Source: JAGNNV01 sp031412915
GTDB taxonomy: Bacteria > Acidobacteriota > Vicinamibacteria > Fen-336 > JAGNNV01
NCBI GenBank assembly: GCA_031412915.1
Contig: JANODX010000062.1
Location: 7,734 to 71,733, forward strand
Length of the DNA stretch: 64,000 nt
Reading direction: 5' to 3'
Program-made: the position numbers and the translations under genes
Part shown: positions 1 to 9,185 of the stretch, in pieces
Numbering within the stretch: the first letter of the stretch is position 1
How the letters are laid out: every line of letters starts with the position of its first letter
Notes under the pieces: generated by a model
Databases searched by the model: none
Told to the model about the DNA's origin: nothing
What the model saw: the letters and a program-made list of their open reading frames with translations, nothing else

Positions 1-2343
1 TTCGCTCGCCTCCGGCCAGGGCGTGAGATGGATGGACGTCCTGGCCTCTCCCGCGAAATCCCAGCTCCAGGCTTCTTCGGTGACGTAAGGGAGATACGGA
101 GCGAGAAGCCTCAGGAGGACGCTCAGGCCCTGGCGCAACGCGGCCACCGCCGATGAACGGCCGGCCGGGTCCGACTCGCTCCGCGCGCGGCCCTTGGCCA
201 GTTCAAGATACGAGTCGGTGAAGCTGTCCCAGAAGAAGCGCTCGATCACGTCGAGGGCCTGGGCGAAGTCCATGGTTTCGAGATGGGCGGTCGCGGCGGC
301 GATCGCGCCCTGAAGCTGGTGGAGGAAGCCGAGGTCCAGGGGATGAGTAACCGGCCCCGCGGACGCTTCCTGACCGAGGACGTAACGGGTGGCGTTGTAG
401 ACCTTCACCACCAGCCGGCGGCCGACTTTCAGAACCTTCTCATCGAAAGCGGTATCGACGCCCAGACGGGCGGCGAGCGACCAGTAACGCACCGCATCCG
501 ACCCATACTGGTCGAGCAGGTGCATGGGGGTCACCACGTTGCCCTTGCTCTTGGACATCTTCTTGCGATCGGGATCGAGAACCCAGCCGGAGATGGCCAC
601 CCTCTTCCAGGGGATCGAGCCCTCGTGAAGCCAGGCCTTGGCGATCGTGTAGAAGGCCCAGGTTCTTATGATCTCGTGGCTCTGCGGGCGCAGGTCCATG
701 GGGAAGAGTTTCCGGTGGCGATCCGGATTCTGCGTCCAGCCGGTGGCGATCTGCGGCGAGAGCGAACTCGTGAACCAGGTATCGAAGACGTCGGGGTCGG
801 CGGTGAAGCCGTTCGGCCGATCGCGCTCGGCCTCCGCGAAACCGGCGGGAACTTCGGAGGTTGGGTCGATGGGCAGGCGCGCCGGCTCGGGCACCAGGGG
901 CGACGAAAAATCGGTCTCGCCATTCGGGCCGAGCCGGTACCAAACCGGTATGGGCACGCCGAAGTAGCGCTGCCGGGAGACGCACCAGTCGATCTGAAGA
1001 TTCTCCGTCCAGTTCCTGAAGCGCAGGCGCATGAAGTCCGGATGCCACTCGATCTGGTCACCCATCTCGATCAGTTTGTCGCGCTGATCGAGGAGGCGTA
1101 CGAACCACTGGCGGGAAGACACGAATTCCAGGGGACGGTCCCCCTTCTCGAAGAATTTCACCGCGTGCTCCAGAGGCTCGGGCTCCGCGATCAGCGGGGG
1201 AGCGCCGTTCCGGTCGGCTGAGCCATGGGGATCGCGCAGGGCCTCCACGATGATCCGCCGCGATTCCGACATCGACTTGCCAACGATCGTCGTGTAGGTC
1301 GCGTTCGCCGCCGCCGGGTCGCGGCTCGGAAAGGCCGCGACCCCGAACTCGACGCCGGCCATCCGGCCATCGCGGCCGATGGTCTGACGCAAAGGAAGCT
1401 TCTCCTCCCGCCACCAGTGCACGTCGGTGGCGTCGCCGAACGTGCAGACCATCAGGATGCCCGTTCCCTTCGAAGGATCGACGAGGGATGAGCCAAAGAT
1501 GGGAACGGGAGCGCGGAAGAGAGGTGTTACGGCGTTCTTCCCGATGAGGCTTTGGTAGCGCTGGTCATCCGGATGGGTGGCGACGGCCACGCAGGCGGGA
1601 AGGAGTTCCGGCCTCGTGGTCGCGATCGTGAAGTCGCCGCCGCCTTCAACCGCGAAGCGGATCCTGTGGAACGCGCCCTTCACCTCTCGATCCTCGACTT
1701 CGGCCTGGGCCACCGCGGTCTTGAAGTCGACGTCCCACATCGTGGGGGCCTCCACGGTGTAGACGTGTTTCTTCTCGAACAGGTCGAGGAAGGAGAGCTG
1801 AGCCATGCGGCGCGAATGTTCGCTGATCGTCGAGTATTCCTGCGACCAGTCGACCGACAGTCCCAGGCGCTGCCACAGGGCCTTGAAGGCCTTTTCGTCT
1901 TCCGCGGTCAGCCTGACGCAAAGATCGATGAACGCTCCGCGCTGCAGTTTGCGGGGCGCGAGCTTGCGGGCGTCGTCGTCCGCCGCTTGAAGGGTCGAGA
2001 CGTCGAAGGGCGGGGCGCCGGGCTCGCACCGCACGTGGAAGTAGTTCTGGACCCGGCGTTCGGTGGGCAGACCGTTGTCGTCCCATCCCATCGGGTAGAA
2101 AACGTTGCGGCCTCGCATCCTTTGATAGCGCGCGATGACGTCGGTCTGGGTGTAGCTGAACACGTGCCCGACGTGAAGCGATCCGGACACCGTCGGCGGA
2201 GGAGTGTCGATAACGTAGGTGGGGGCGGTCGATTGCTCGGAGAACCCATACGTGGCCGCGCCCTCCCAGACCCTTGACCACTTTTCCTCGGCTTCCTTCG
2301 ACTCGAATTGCGAAGGGACGGAATCAGGATTGAAACGGCTCAA
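1..2343 (-). CDS. valS: Valine--tRNA ligase (3' end beyond window)
   Basis: Class I aminoacyl-tRNA synthetase that charges tRNA-Val in the cytoplasm. Reading the minus strand, the frame runs unbroken from a TTG at 2343 to the window edge (781 codons). The HIGH-type motif GSLHVGH lies near residue 50, followed by the family block GWDDNGLPTERR, and the KMSKS loop (KKMSKSKGN) near residue 590; the end of the visible part is the anticodon-binding region. The start is the TTG preceded by GAGG about 6 bases upstream; no ATG fits in frame. The GWDDNGLP signature is typical of the shorter ValRS type. Only the C-terminal end is missing. The motif evidence makes the identification secure; the start is inferred. 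Confidence 0.95.
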   Translation of the reverse strand, partial: MSRFNPDSVPSQFESKEAEEKWSRVWEGAATYGFSEQSTAPTYVIDTPPPTVSGSLHVGHVFSYTQTDVIARYQRMRGRNVFYPMGWDDNGLPTERRVQNYFHVRCEPGAPPFDVSTLQAADDDARKLAPRKLQRGAFIDLCVRLTAEDEKAFKALWQRLGLSVDWSQEYSTISEHSRRMAQLSFLDLFEKKHVYTVEAPTMWDVDFKTAVAQAEVEDREVKGAFHRIRFAVEGGGDFTIATTRPELLPACVAVATHPDDQRYQSLIGKNAVTPLFRAPVPIFGSSLVDPSKGTGILMVCTFGDATDVHWWREEKLPLRQTIGRDGRMAGVEFGVAAFPSRDPAAANATYTTIVGKSMSESRRIIVEALRDPHGSADRNGAPPLIAEPEPLEHAVKFFEKGDRPLEFVSSRQWFVRLLDQRDKLIEMGDQIEWHPDFMRLRFRNWTENLQIDWCVSRQRYFGVPIPVWYRLGPNGETDFSSPLVPEPARLPIDPTSEVPAGFAEAERDRPNGFTADPDVFDTWFTSSLSPQIATGWTQNPDRHRKLFPMDLRPQSHEIIRTWAFYTIAKAWLHEGSIPWKRVAISGWVLDPDRKKMSKSKGNVVTPMHLLDQYGSDAVRYWSLAARLGVDTAFDEKVLKVGRRLVVKVYNATRYVLGQEASAGPVTHPLDLGFLHQLQGAIAAATAHLETMDFAQALDVIERFFWDSFTDSYLELAKGRARSESDPAGRSSAVAALRQGLSVLLRLLAPYLPYVTEEAWSWDFAGEARTSIHLTPWPEASE

Positions 2344-2463
2344 TGGAACCTCGCTGGTCTGGCGTTCGTGATGGCGGCCCTTCCACCGTTGCGCCTTGAA
2401 GGAGAGTCGCCTGGGGGCTCCGGCGCCGCCGGATCTTCCAAGGGGCCTGGCCCCGGCACGGAA

Positions 2464-3714
2464 TCAGTCGTGCTCGGATTCCGCGCGGGCCTTGATTCGT
2501 TCGATCTCGGCCTTGATCAGCTTCTCGGCGAGGCCCGGGATGACGTCCCAGGCGATTTCGTGGATGACCCGTTCGGAAACCTGAGAAATCACGCGTTGAG
2601 CGATCTGTTGGACCATATCCACCGGAACCGCGACTTCGGCGGACGGCACGGCCGAGGGGGCGGGGACGGAGGAAGCGGGCGTCGCCAAGCCCGCGAGTCC
2701 AGCCCCGGTGGCGATCTTGGGTCCAGGGTCCAGCGGCTCCGGAGCGGCCATGAATTCGGCGGCTTCGGTCCGCTCCGCGTCCCGCGAGGCCGGCCCCTCC
2801 ACGTGCGCATCCAGTTCCGGCTCGAACTCATGCTCCTGCGGGGACAGTTCGAAGAGGGCCGAGGCCGGGGCGACGGCAGGGAGAGGGATGGCCACGCCTC
2901 GTGGGGGTGGTGCAACCGGCGGCAGCGTGCTCGGAAGTTCCCGCTCGGCCACGTAGGTGTTCGGGGCGAACTCGGCCTCCCCGGTTCCAGACGCCCTGAT
3001 CTCTCCGGTGCCGGCAATCGGCGTGAATTCCTCCATCGCCGCCATCTCTTCCACGAGTTCGGAGGCTAAGCCCTCCTGGGGTGGCGGCCCTCCCTCGAGA
3101 GGGTCATGGAGGGTCTCGGAGAAGTCGGGCGGCTCGGCTTGAGCGGTCATGACTTCGGGCTCCGAGTCGGTGAAGACGGGCGCATCGAGCGAGAGGCTGC
3201 GGGCCGCCAGGGCGCGAAGGTCGAGAGGCACCTCCACGGTGGACACGGGATGCCCTTCCGTATCATCGTACGTGTATGCGTGGGTTTCGCCGGTATAGGC
3301 GCGGATGGCCGGGTCAGGGTGCGCCGCGGCCACGGGCGGGCTCGGGCGCGCAGCGAGGATCTGCTTGACTCGGGCCACCAGAGCCGGAGGATCGAAGGGT
3401 TTCGACACATTGCCGAGCGCCCCCACCGCGCGCGCGCGTTCGGCATCGTAGGGCTCGAAAGCCCCGTTCAGAAGCAGGATGGGAACATCCTTCAACTCGG
3501 GCGAGGCCCGAAGCGCTTCGCAGACCTGATAGCCGTCGAGCTGCGGCATGATCACGTCGCATAGAACCATATCCGGCAGGAAGGTCATGGCCTTCTCGAC
3601 CGCAAGGCGTCCGTTGCCCGCGGTCACCACCTCAAATTCGTCCGAGGGGAAGGTGAGTTCTACGACCTTCTGAATGGTGATGCTGTCGTCGGCGAGGAGC
3701 AGTTTCTTTCGCAT
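2464..3714 (-). CDS. Response regulator receiver protein with long Pro/Ala-rich linker and conserved C-terminal helix
   Basis: 416 residues starting MRKKLLLADD. Residues 1-120 form a CheY-like receiver: acidic pair ADD near the start, phosphoacceptor Asp in VLCDVIMPQLDG and the conserved Lys in VSKPFD; the usual Thr/Ser before the Lys is an Asn (LLLNGAFEP). Then comes about 230 residues of low-complexity Pro/Ala/Glu linker, and a C-terminal amphipathic helix rich in VISQVSERVIHEIAW and LAEKLIKAEIERI. Receiver proteins with this tail occur in delta-proteobacterial and acidobacterial genomes; the output is probably protein-protein interaction, not DNA binding. The longer open frame to 3963 was rejected because the receiver starts at 3714. 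No partner kinase is adjacent; the valS start lies 121 bases downstream. Confidence 0.85.
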   Translation of the reverse strand: MRKKLLLADDSITIQKVVELTFPSDEFEVVTAGNGRLAVEKAMTFLPDMVLCDVIMPQLDGYQVCEALRASPELKDVPILLLNGAFEPYDAERARAVGALGNVSKPFDPPALVARVKQILAARPSPPVAAAHPDPAIRAYTGETHAYTYDDTEGHPVSTVEVPLDLRALAARSLSLDAPVFTDSEPEVMTAQAEPPDFSETLHDPLEGGPPPQEGLASELVEEMAAMEEFTPIAGTGEIRASGTGEAEFAPNTYVAERELPSTLPPVAPPPRGVAIPLPAVAPASALFELSPQEHEFEPELDAHVEGPASRDAERTEAAEFMAAPEPLDPGPKIATGAGLAGLATPASSVPAPSAVPSAEVAVPVDMVQQIAQRVISQVSERVIHEIAWDVIPGLAEKLIKAEIERIKARAESEHD

Positions 3715-3875
3715 TTTCGGTTTGGTAGCCCCGATGGAATTTTTCTTCTCGCGCACCCTCTTCGGCCTGCAAGTTGCAGAGATGGTTTTCGGCTCGAAAC
3801 GTCCAATGTACGATAGTTTGCCAGGCTCGGCCCTGTCAATTGCTCTGAGCACAGGGCCTCTAGAATCGGATCGCG

Positions 3876-4523
3876 ATGCGACTGACTCTCGAAGACGCCT
3901 GGGCGGGGAGAAGGCGAACGTCTTTGGTGTGCCCCGTCTGCCTGAGCGAATCGGTCCGGCCATCGCGCCGCCAGTATGAAGGCCTGTGGGTCCGAATGTT
4001 TCAGGTTCGACCGGTCAGGTGCGCGGCCTGCGGTCTGCTCTTCCCGATCGCGATCAAGGATGGCGCCGGACAGCGGGGGAGCCAGACCCTCGACTGCGAT
4101 CTCCCTTTCCAGCCTGTGGAACTGGAGGATTCCGTGACGACCGCCGAGACACTGGCGCGCTCGCGCGGTAGCGGCTCGGTCTTAGGGCGGCAGGGCGGGG
4201 TAGGCTGCCCGGTATGTGGGTCCGCCGCCGTGCGTCCTGCGCGAACCGGAACCGGCGGTGACTGGAAGAGGCGGTTCGAGCGGAACGACGATTACCGCTG
4301 CCTTCAATGCAATGCTGCTTTTGGCCGAACCAGCCTCGTCCGATCGCTCGTTCTGGCCGCGCTGCTGATGTCTGTCCTCGGTGGTCTCATCCATCTGGTG
4401 ATCGGAACCCTCGACCGAAAAAGAACGAACCCCGCCTCGCCCACTCACCTCAAGAAGCACATTCCCCCGCCTCCGCCCCCCGTATTTCGGAAACGCCTGG
4501 AAGTCAAGGCGCGCCTACGCTGA
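3876..4523 (+). CDS. Double zinc-ribbon, single-pass membrane protein of unknown function
   Basis: 215 residues, not recognised beyond its domains. Two zinc-ribbon-like Cys sets are visible: C19/C22 with C49/C52, and C111/C114 with C142/C145. A hydrophobic segment at about 155-177 is followed by a basic, proline-rich tail (PPPPPP near 198). The cytoplasmic part is therefore probably the Cys-rich N-terminus. It is transcribed divergently from the receiver protein across a 161-bp gap and its last 9 bases overlap the convergent alcohol dehydrogenase gene. A structural or metal-binding role is inference. Confidence 0.65.
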   Translation: MRLTLEDAWAGRRRTSLVCPVCLSESVRPSRRQYEGLWVRMFQVRPVRCAACGLLFPIAIKDGAGQRGSQTLDCDLPFQPVELEDSVTTAETLARSRGSGSVLGRQGGVGCPVCGSAAVRPARTGTGGDWKRRFERNDDYRCLQCNAAFGRTSLVRSLVLAALLMSVLGGLIHLVIGTLDRKRTNPASPTHLKKHIPPPPPPVFRKRLEVKARLR

Positions 4524-5624
4524 CCCCCGGGGCCGGATAAGGGCCTTGAGCACGCTCTGGCTCTTCATGTCGGTCAAGGCCTCGGCCGCGTGCTCCAGGT
4601 CGTACTCCCGACTGATGAATCCGGCCCAGTCGTAGCGTTCCCGGGTTCGTTCGAGCCCGCCCATGGCGAGGTAGAGGTGACGGAACTCGTAGCCCCAGGA
4701 ACCGAACACCGTCACATGCTTGCGGTTCAGGTGTCGGTGCGGCGAGATCGTGATGTCGCCCGCGTCGGTGTACTGCCCCACCACCACCACGCGACCGCCG
4801 TCCCGGACGAGTTCCAGGCTCTCGCGAACCGCGGCGGGGTTTCCGGTCGCCTCGATGACGAGGTCGGCGCCTCGTCCTTGAGTCTGATCCATCGCCCATA
4901 GCCGCCGCTCCTCGGGCTCCTGAGCGCTATCGAGGTCGAGGGCCGCGTCCACCCCCCTGGCCCGGGCCGCGGCGATACGGTTTTGGGGACCCCCGATCAT
5001 CAGGACTCGGCCGGCCCCGCACAGCCTCGCGAAGATCGCGGCGCTTTGACCGACCGGACCGGCGCCCTGAACCAGAACGGCGTCGCCAAAGACGACTCCT
5101 CCGCGCTCCACCGCCGAGAACCCGGTAGGCAGACCGCATCCTCCCCCCATGAAGTCGTTCACCTTCACACCACCCTTCAGCTTCAACGTTCTTACCCCGG
5201 GTCGCAGTTCGATGTGGGTGGCCCAACCTCCGAGCAGACCGTCGCGGGCGCTCGTGGTGATTCCGTAGACGCGGCGGTGCGGACACCTGGTTTCCTGCCT
5301 GGCCACCAGACAGGCGTAGCACGAACCGCACTGTCCAAAGACATCGTAGAACGTGACGACATCACCGACCTTGATCTCTTCCCCGAACGGGTCTTTGGGG
5401 GCGCCTTCGGTCTTGACCACGCGTCCGCACGAGACGTGGCCGGGGATGATCGGCCAGGGGACGGAATCGAGATGGCCCTCATGGAGGTGAACGTCGGTTC
5501 CACAGATCTCGCTGGCCAGGGTCTCGATCAAGACCCCGCCGGGCGGAAGCGCCCTTTGGGCGTGTTCGCGCAATTCCAGGGCGGCGTGGGGGGCGGGCAT
5601 CCAGACGGCGGTGGCGTTCTTCAC
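4515..5624 (-). CDS. Zinc-dependent alcohol dehydrogenase family protein (MDR)
   Basis: 369 residues from a GTG start at 5624. The catalytic-zinc region EICGTDVHLHEGH lies near residue 40, GHVSCGRV follows, and four Cys in GQCGSCYACL..ETRC give the structural zinc lobe. The Rossmann fingerprint GAGPVGQSAA is near residue 190. The enzyme should oxidise an alcohol or polyol with NAD(P)+; the substrate cannot be read from sequence, though the architecture resembles threonine/sorbitol dehydrogenase-like members. The in-frame extension up to 6086 lies antisense to the ATPase gene and was discarded. The divergent ATPase gene starts only 40 bp away, so promoters of the two genes must lie close together or overlap. 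Confidence 0.88.
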   Translation of the reverse strand: MKNATAVWMPAPHAALELREHAQRALPPGGVLIETLASEICGTDVHLHEGHLDSVPWPIIPGHVSCGRVVKTEGAPKDPFGEEIKVGDVVTFYDVFGQCGSCYACLVARQETRCPHRRVYGITTSARDGLLGGWATHIELRPGVRTLKLKGGVKVNDFMGGGCGLPTGFSAVERGGVVFGDAVLVQGAGPVGQSAAIFARLCGAGRVLMIGGPQNRIAAARARGVDAALDLDSAQEPEERRLWAMDQTQGRGADLVIEATGNPAAVRESLELVRDGGRVVVVGQYTDAGDITISPHRHLNRKHVTVFGSWGYEFRHLYLAMGGLERTRERYDWAGFISREYDLEHAAEALTDMKSQSVLKALIRPRGSA

Positions 5625-5663
5625 ACTGCACTTCTTATCACCGTTAGACTCGGGGTTCAGGCC

Positions 5664-7217
5664 ATGTACGAGCGACACTTCGGCTTTTCCGAGAAACCAT
5701 TCAATCTGACCCCGGACTCCCGGTATCTCTTTTTGTCGCCGAAACATCAGGAGGCCTACGCCAACCTCGAGTTCGGGGTTCGCGAACGGAGCGGCTTTCT
5801 TCTGCTCACCGGGGAGGTGGGCACGGGGAAGACCACGCTCATCCGGCATTTTCTCTCTCAAGTGGGGCCCGATGTTCGAACCGCCGTCATCCTCTATCCG
5901 GCGCTCTCGGCCGGCGAACTCTTTCACGCCATACTTCAGGATCTGGGCGTGCCCTTCGAAGGGGGAACCCTCAAGACCGCGGTGGACGCTCTCGCCAAAG
6001 CCCTGATCGAAGCCAGGGCCCTCAATCTCAAGGTTGTCGTCCTCATCGATGAAGCCCAGCAACTGAAACCGCAGGTGCTCGAGCATCTCCGACTTCTCTC
6101 CAATCTCGAAACCGAGCGCGAGAAGCTCCTAACCCTGGTCCTCGTGGGCCAGCCCGAACTTCGGCAGATGCTCGACCGGCCTCAGTTGCGCCAGCTCTCG
6201 CAGCGGATGACCTCGAGATCGCATCTCGAACCACTCTCAGAGGACGAAACCCGCAGCTACGTGAGGCACCGTCTTGCGGTGGCCGGGGGCCGCGGGACTG
6301 AGATCGGCGACGCGGCCATTCGAAGGGTCCATGCTCTGTCCCGTGGGGTGCCTCGGGTGGTGAATCTGTTGTGCGATCGGGCCCTTCTCGGCGCCTTTGG
6401 CCGCCATCAAACGATCGTTGACGAGGCCCTGGTCGAAGCGGCGGCCGCGGAAGTCTTGCCCCAGAGCCTGCGTCCGGCCTTGCCCGGGTCAAGGCGGTGG
6501 GTCGAGGCCCTGGGGCTTTTCGTTCTGGGCCTCCTGCTGATTTTGCCCCTTCGCTATTGCCTGTCTCCCCGGGGTTCGCAACCCGGCGCCTCCGTTCCCA
6601 AGGCCTCCGCGGTTCCCGTGGCGCCGACGCCAGGCTCTCCCGCCTCAATTACGCCCGCCGCCGGCGTACCCGCGCCGTTGGCCGCGGGGGTACGATGCGG
6701 GTCGGACGCTCGGTCACGCCCTGCCGCGATTGCCGCGGTCGAGAACTTGCTGGGCACTCCCGGATTCGACTCTGCGCAGGCGACTCTGACTTTCGAGCAG
6801 TGGCAGGCTCTGAAGCTTCCGGCCATCGCCCGGTTTCAAACCGCCTTGGGCCCCTGTGAGGCGGCCGTCTTGCGCGGGGACGCAACCACGACGGAGGTCG
6901 CGGACGCCTCGGGAACCTACACCCTTGCCAACGAGGTTCTTTCGAGGTCGTATCTCGGCACCGCAATCATCTGCTTCGTCGATCGTGACGGTGTCCTGGC
7001 CAAACCCGAGCAGTTCCGTCTGGCCTGGGCGCGCAAGGTGCTCGAGCGCCGCGGTCTGGTCGCGCGGGGCGCCTCCGGCGCCGAACTCAACGAAGCACTC
7101 TCGCGATTGGGGGGGCGAGTGGGCTTGAAGGCGGCGACTTCGGTTGAAGGAGCGTTGCTTGCGGTCCTGTATTCGATCGAAGGCCCCAAAGGTCGATCTT
7201 CCGGAGTGTGGCCGTGA
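5664..7217 (+). CDS. ExeA/GspA-like AAA ATPase with transmembrane and C-terminal peptidoglycan-binding-like region
   Basis: 517 residues. The N-terminal motif (HFGFSEKPFNLTPDSRYLF), Walker A GEVGTGKTTL (residues 50-59) and Walker B VVVLIDEAQ (about 124-132) define an ExeA-type AAA ATPase. A single membrane helix lies at about 279-297. After an Ala/Pro linker the C-terminal periplasmic part resembles the peptidoglycan-binding/peptidase-like tail of ExeA. In the classical system ExeA and ExeB help insert the type II secretin through peptidoglycan. The following gene overlaps by GTGA and encodes the GspB-like partner, which supports this call. No other secretion genes are in the window. Confidence 0.85.
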   Translation: MYERHFGFSEKPFNLTPDSRYLFLSPKHQEAYANLEFGVRERSGFLLLTGEVGTGKTTLIRHFLSQVGPDVRTAVILYPALSAGELFHAILQDLGVPFEGGTLKTAVDALAKALIEARALNLKVVVLIDEAQQLKPQVLEHLRLLSNLETEREKLLTLVLVGQPELRQMLDRPQLRQLSQRMTSRSHLEPLSEDETRSYVRHRLAVAGGRGTEIGDAAIRRVHALSRGVPRVVNLLCDRALLGAFGRHQTIVDEALVEAAAAEVLPQSLRPALPGSRRWVEALGLFVLGLLLILPLRYCLSPRGSQPGASVPKASAVPVAPTPGSPASITPAAGVPAPLAAGVRCGSDARSRPAAIAAVENLLGTPGFDSAQATLTFEQWQALKLPAIARFQTALGPCEAAVLRGDATTTEVADASGTYTLANEVLSRSYLGTAIICFVDRDGVLAKPEQFRLAWARKVLERRGLVARGASGAELNEALSRLGGRVGLKAATSVEGALLAVLYSIEGPKGRSSGVWP

Positions 7218-7870
7218 GTCTGGTCCTCGAGGCCCTGCGGCGCGTCGACAAACCGGACGACAAGACCGGGAGCATCGGCGCAGTCGTCTCTTCCTACCGT
7301 CCGGGGCGGCGGCGTCAAAACCTGACTCTCCCTCTCTTGCTGGGCCTGGCCACGGGCGCCGCCTTGCTCGTGCCGTTCGGGCCTCGCTCGACCAACCTGA
7401 GGGGGACAAGCGCGTCGTCGCCGTCAGCGGACTCTTTGCCCATCCTTCGGCAACGGCCGCCTGCGATCACGGCCGGGGCGCGATCCCAGGATTTGGCAGC
7501 GTCGATCCGGGGCGTTCAGCCCGGGCCGGTCGCCCGCGCAGCTCCGGCTCCGCGCACGGGAAGCGCTGAGCCGGCGACCGCCGCCTCTGACCGGCAGTTG
7601 TCGCGGCGACCCGGGAAACCAGACTCGGTCACGTCCGACCAGAGTCGGCCCATGGTTCTCACTCTCCAGGCGATCAGCGAGCGCGATTCGTACCCTATTG
7701 CCATCATCAACGACCAGCTGTTCAAGGAAGGCGACATGATCGGTCGAACCCGGATTCTGAGAATCAATTCCGATTCGGTGGACGTCTTGCTCGAGAGCGG
7801 AAAGAGGGAGACCGTTCGCTTTGGCCCCCCTTCTGCCCCGGCTCTCTCGCCCTCCTCTGACTCGCGTTGA
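7214..7870 (+). CDS. GspB/ExeB-like general secretion partner protein
   Basis: 218 residues from GTG at 7214, which overlaps the ATPase stop and has GGAG 7 bases upstream (the GTG at 7208 is too close to that site). It has a short cytoplasmic N-terminus (LVLEALRRVDKP), a membrane helix near residues 38-52 (LTLPLLLGLATGAAL), a long Pro/Ser-rich periplasmic linker, and a C-terminal domain of about 60 residues (LTLQAISERDSYPIAIIND, then a GDMIG turn) characteristic of GspB/PulB proteins, which contact the secretin and peptidoglycan. With the ATPase it should form an inner-membrane ExeAB-type complex. Confidence 0.8.
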   Translation: MSLVLEALRRVDKPDDKTGSIGAVVSSYRPGRRRQNLTLPLLLGLATGAALLVPFGPRSTNLRGTSASSPSADSLPILRQRPPAITAGARSQDLAASIRGVQPGPVARAAPAPRTGSAEPATAASDRQLSRRPGKPDSVTSDQSRPMVLTLQAISERDSYPIAIINDQLFKEGDMIGRTRILRINSDSVDVLLESGKRETVRFGPPSAPALSPSSDSR

Positions 7871-7900
7871 CGAGACTTTCCCAACGGAGGTTCATCGACG

Positions 7901-8992
7901 GTGCGCACGATTCACGATCTCGAAACGCCCGCGGTCCTCATCGATCTCGACCGCCTGGAAGCGAACATCGCCAGAATGATGGCGCGCGCGCGCGCGGCGG
8001 GGGTCACCCTTCGCCCTCACGCCAAGACTCACAAGGTTCCAGAGATCGGGTGGATGCAAATGCGAGCCGGGGCGGCCGGTCTGTCGGTGGCCAAGACCTC
8101 CGAGGCCGAGGTGTTCGCGAAGCATGGCTTCGGGGACCTGTTCGTGGCCTATCCCGTAGCGAGTCCCTCCAAGGCGGACCGGCTGGTCGCCCTATCCCGC
8201 CGAGTCACGCTGTGCGTGGGAGTCGATAGCGTGGAGGGCGCCTCGATGCTCGGCGCTTCGGCGGCCCGGGCCGGACACACTCTGTCGGTGAGTCTCAAGG
8301 TCGACTGCGGTTTCCATCGAGTCGGTGTCGACCCTCGCGATGCGGTGGCGGTGGGAACGAGAATCGCCGCGATCAAGGGGTTAGCACTCGCCTCGGTCTT
8401 CACCCACGCGGGGCAGGCCTATCACCGCGCCGATCCGGCGGAGATCGCGCAGGACAGCCGCGACGAAGCGACCATCATCACCACCGCGGCGGAGGGCTTG
8501 CGCAGGGCCGGGGTGGCCATCGCCAATGTGTCCGTGGGCTCGACCCCGACTTCGCGCTTTGGCTTCGCGCATCCCGGCATTACCGAAGCGCGGCCCGGCA
8601 ACTACGTCTATCTCGACCGCTCGCAGGTGAATCTTCAGACCTGCGACATCGACGAGTGCGCGATGTCGATTCTGGCCACGGTGGTCAGCCACGGAGCGCC
8701 CGATCGGGTGGCCCTCGATGCGGGCAGCAAGACGCTCTCGAGCGATGGTCTCCGCCCGGTCGCGGACGGTTTCGGTCTGATCCTCGGCACCAGGTCACGG
8801 CTGGCCCGCCTGTCCGAGGAACACGGCGTGGTCACGGTCGAGCCCGGCGACGCCTTCAAGGTGGGCCAGCGCGTTCGCGTGCTTCCGAACCACGCGTGCG
8901 TGGTGTCGAATCTCCACGATCGCGTCTATGGCATTCGCGGGGAAAGCGTCGAAGCGGTCTTCGAAGTCGCGGCCCGCGGGTGCGTGGACTAG
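7901..8992 (+). CDS. D-threonine aldolase / D-serine dehydratase family protein (fold-type III PLP enzyme)
   Basis: 363 residues from GTG at 7901, preceded by GGAGG at 7886. The N-terminal alanine-racemase-like barrel carries the PLP lysine in LRPHAKTHK (about residue 45). The C-terminal domain has NHAC, placing H331 and C333 where this family binds a divalent metal; an H-x-C pair resembles the zinc site reported for eukaryotic D-serine dehydratase, whereas characterised D-threonine aldolases are described with H-x-D. Substrate choice between D-threonine/allo-threonine and D-serine therefore remains open. The stop codon TAG (8990-8992) lies within the left end of a palindromic element, so the original C-terminus may have been slightly different. 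Confidence 0.85.
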   Translation: MRTIHDLETPAVLIDLDRLEANIARMMARARAAGVTLRPHAKTHKVPEIGWMQMRAGAAGLSVAKTSEAEVFAKHGFGDLFVAYPVASPSKADRLVALSRRVTLCVGVDSVEGASMLGASAARAGHTLSVSLKVDCGFHRVGVDPRDAVAVGTRIAAIKGLALASVFTHAGQAYHRADPAEIAQDSRDEATIITTAAEGLRRAGVAIANVSVGSTPTSRFGFAHPGITEARPGNYVYLDRSQVNLQTCDIDECAMSILATVVSHGAPDRVALDAGSKTLSSDGLRPVADGFGLILGTRSRLARLSEEHGVVTVEPGDAFKVGQRVRVLPNHACVVSNLHDRVYGIRGESVEAVFEVAARGCVD

Positions 8993-9157
8993 CAGCCCGT
9001 GGTGAAAGTCCGCCGGCATTCGACGAACGCTGCATCCCGTCTGGACTTCTTCGCTCAGACGCCCGAATATTCCCGATATTCGGGCGCTTCGGCTCATCGC
9101 CAGCCGGGCGCATCGCTCGTCTCGGTGCCGCGGCCGACTTTCACCACGGACTGCTAG
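8989..9157. mobile_element. MITE-like palindromic element, 169 bp
   Basis: The ends match as an inverted repeat of about 27 bp (left 8989-9015 beginning CTAGCAGCCCGTGGTG, right 9131-9157 ending in the complement) with few mismatches. The sub-terminal parts also resemble each other in inverted orientation, and the centre is a perfect 11-bp stem (9060-9070 with 9076-9086, loop TCCCG). CTAG occurs at both outer edges and may be a target duplication or part of the repeat. No frame is coded. This is the architecture of a non-autonomous transposable element. It lies between convergent genes and supplies the stop codon of the upstream gene. Confidence 0.7.
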
Positions 9158-9185
9158 GGTCTGAGCCGTCCCCGGCCGACCGCTC

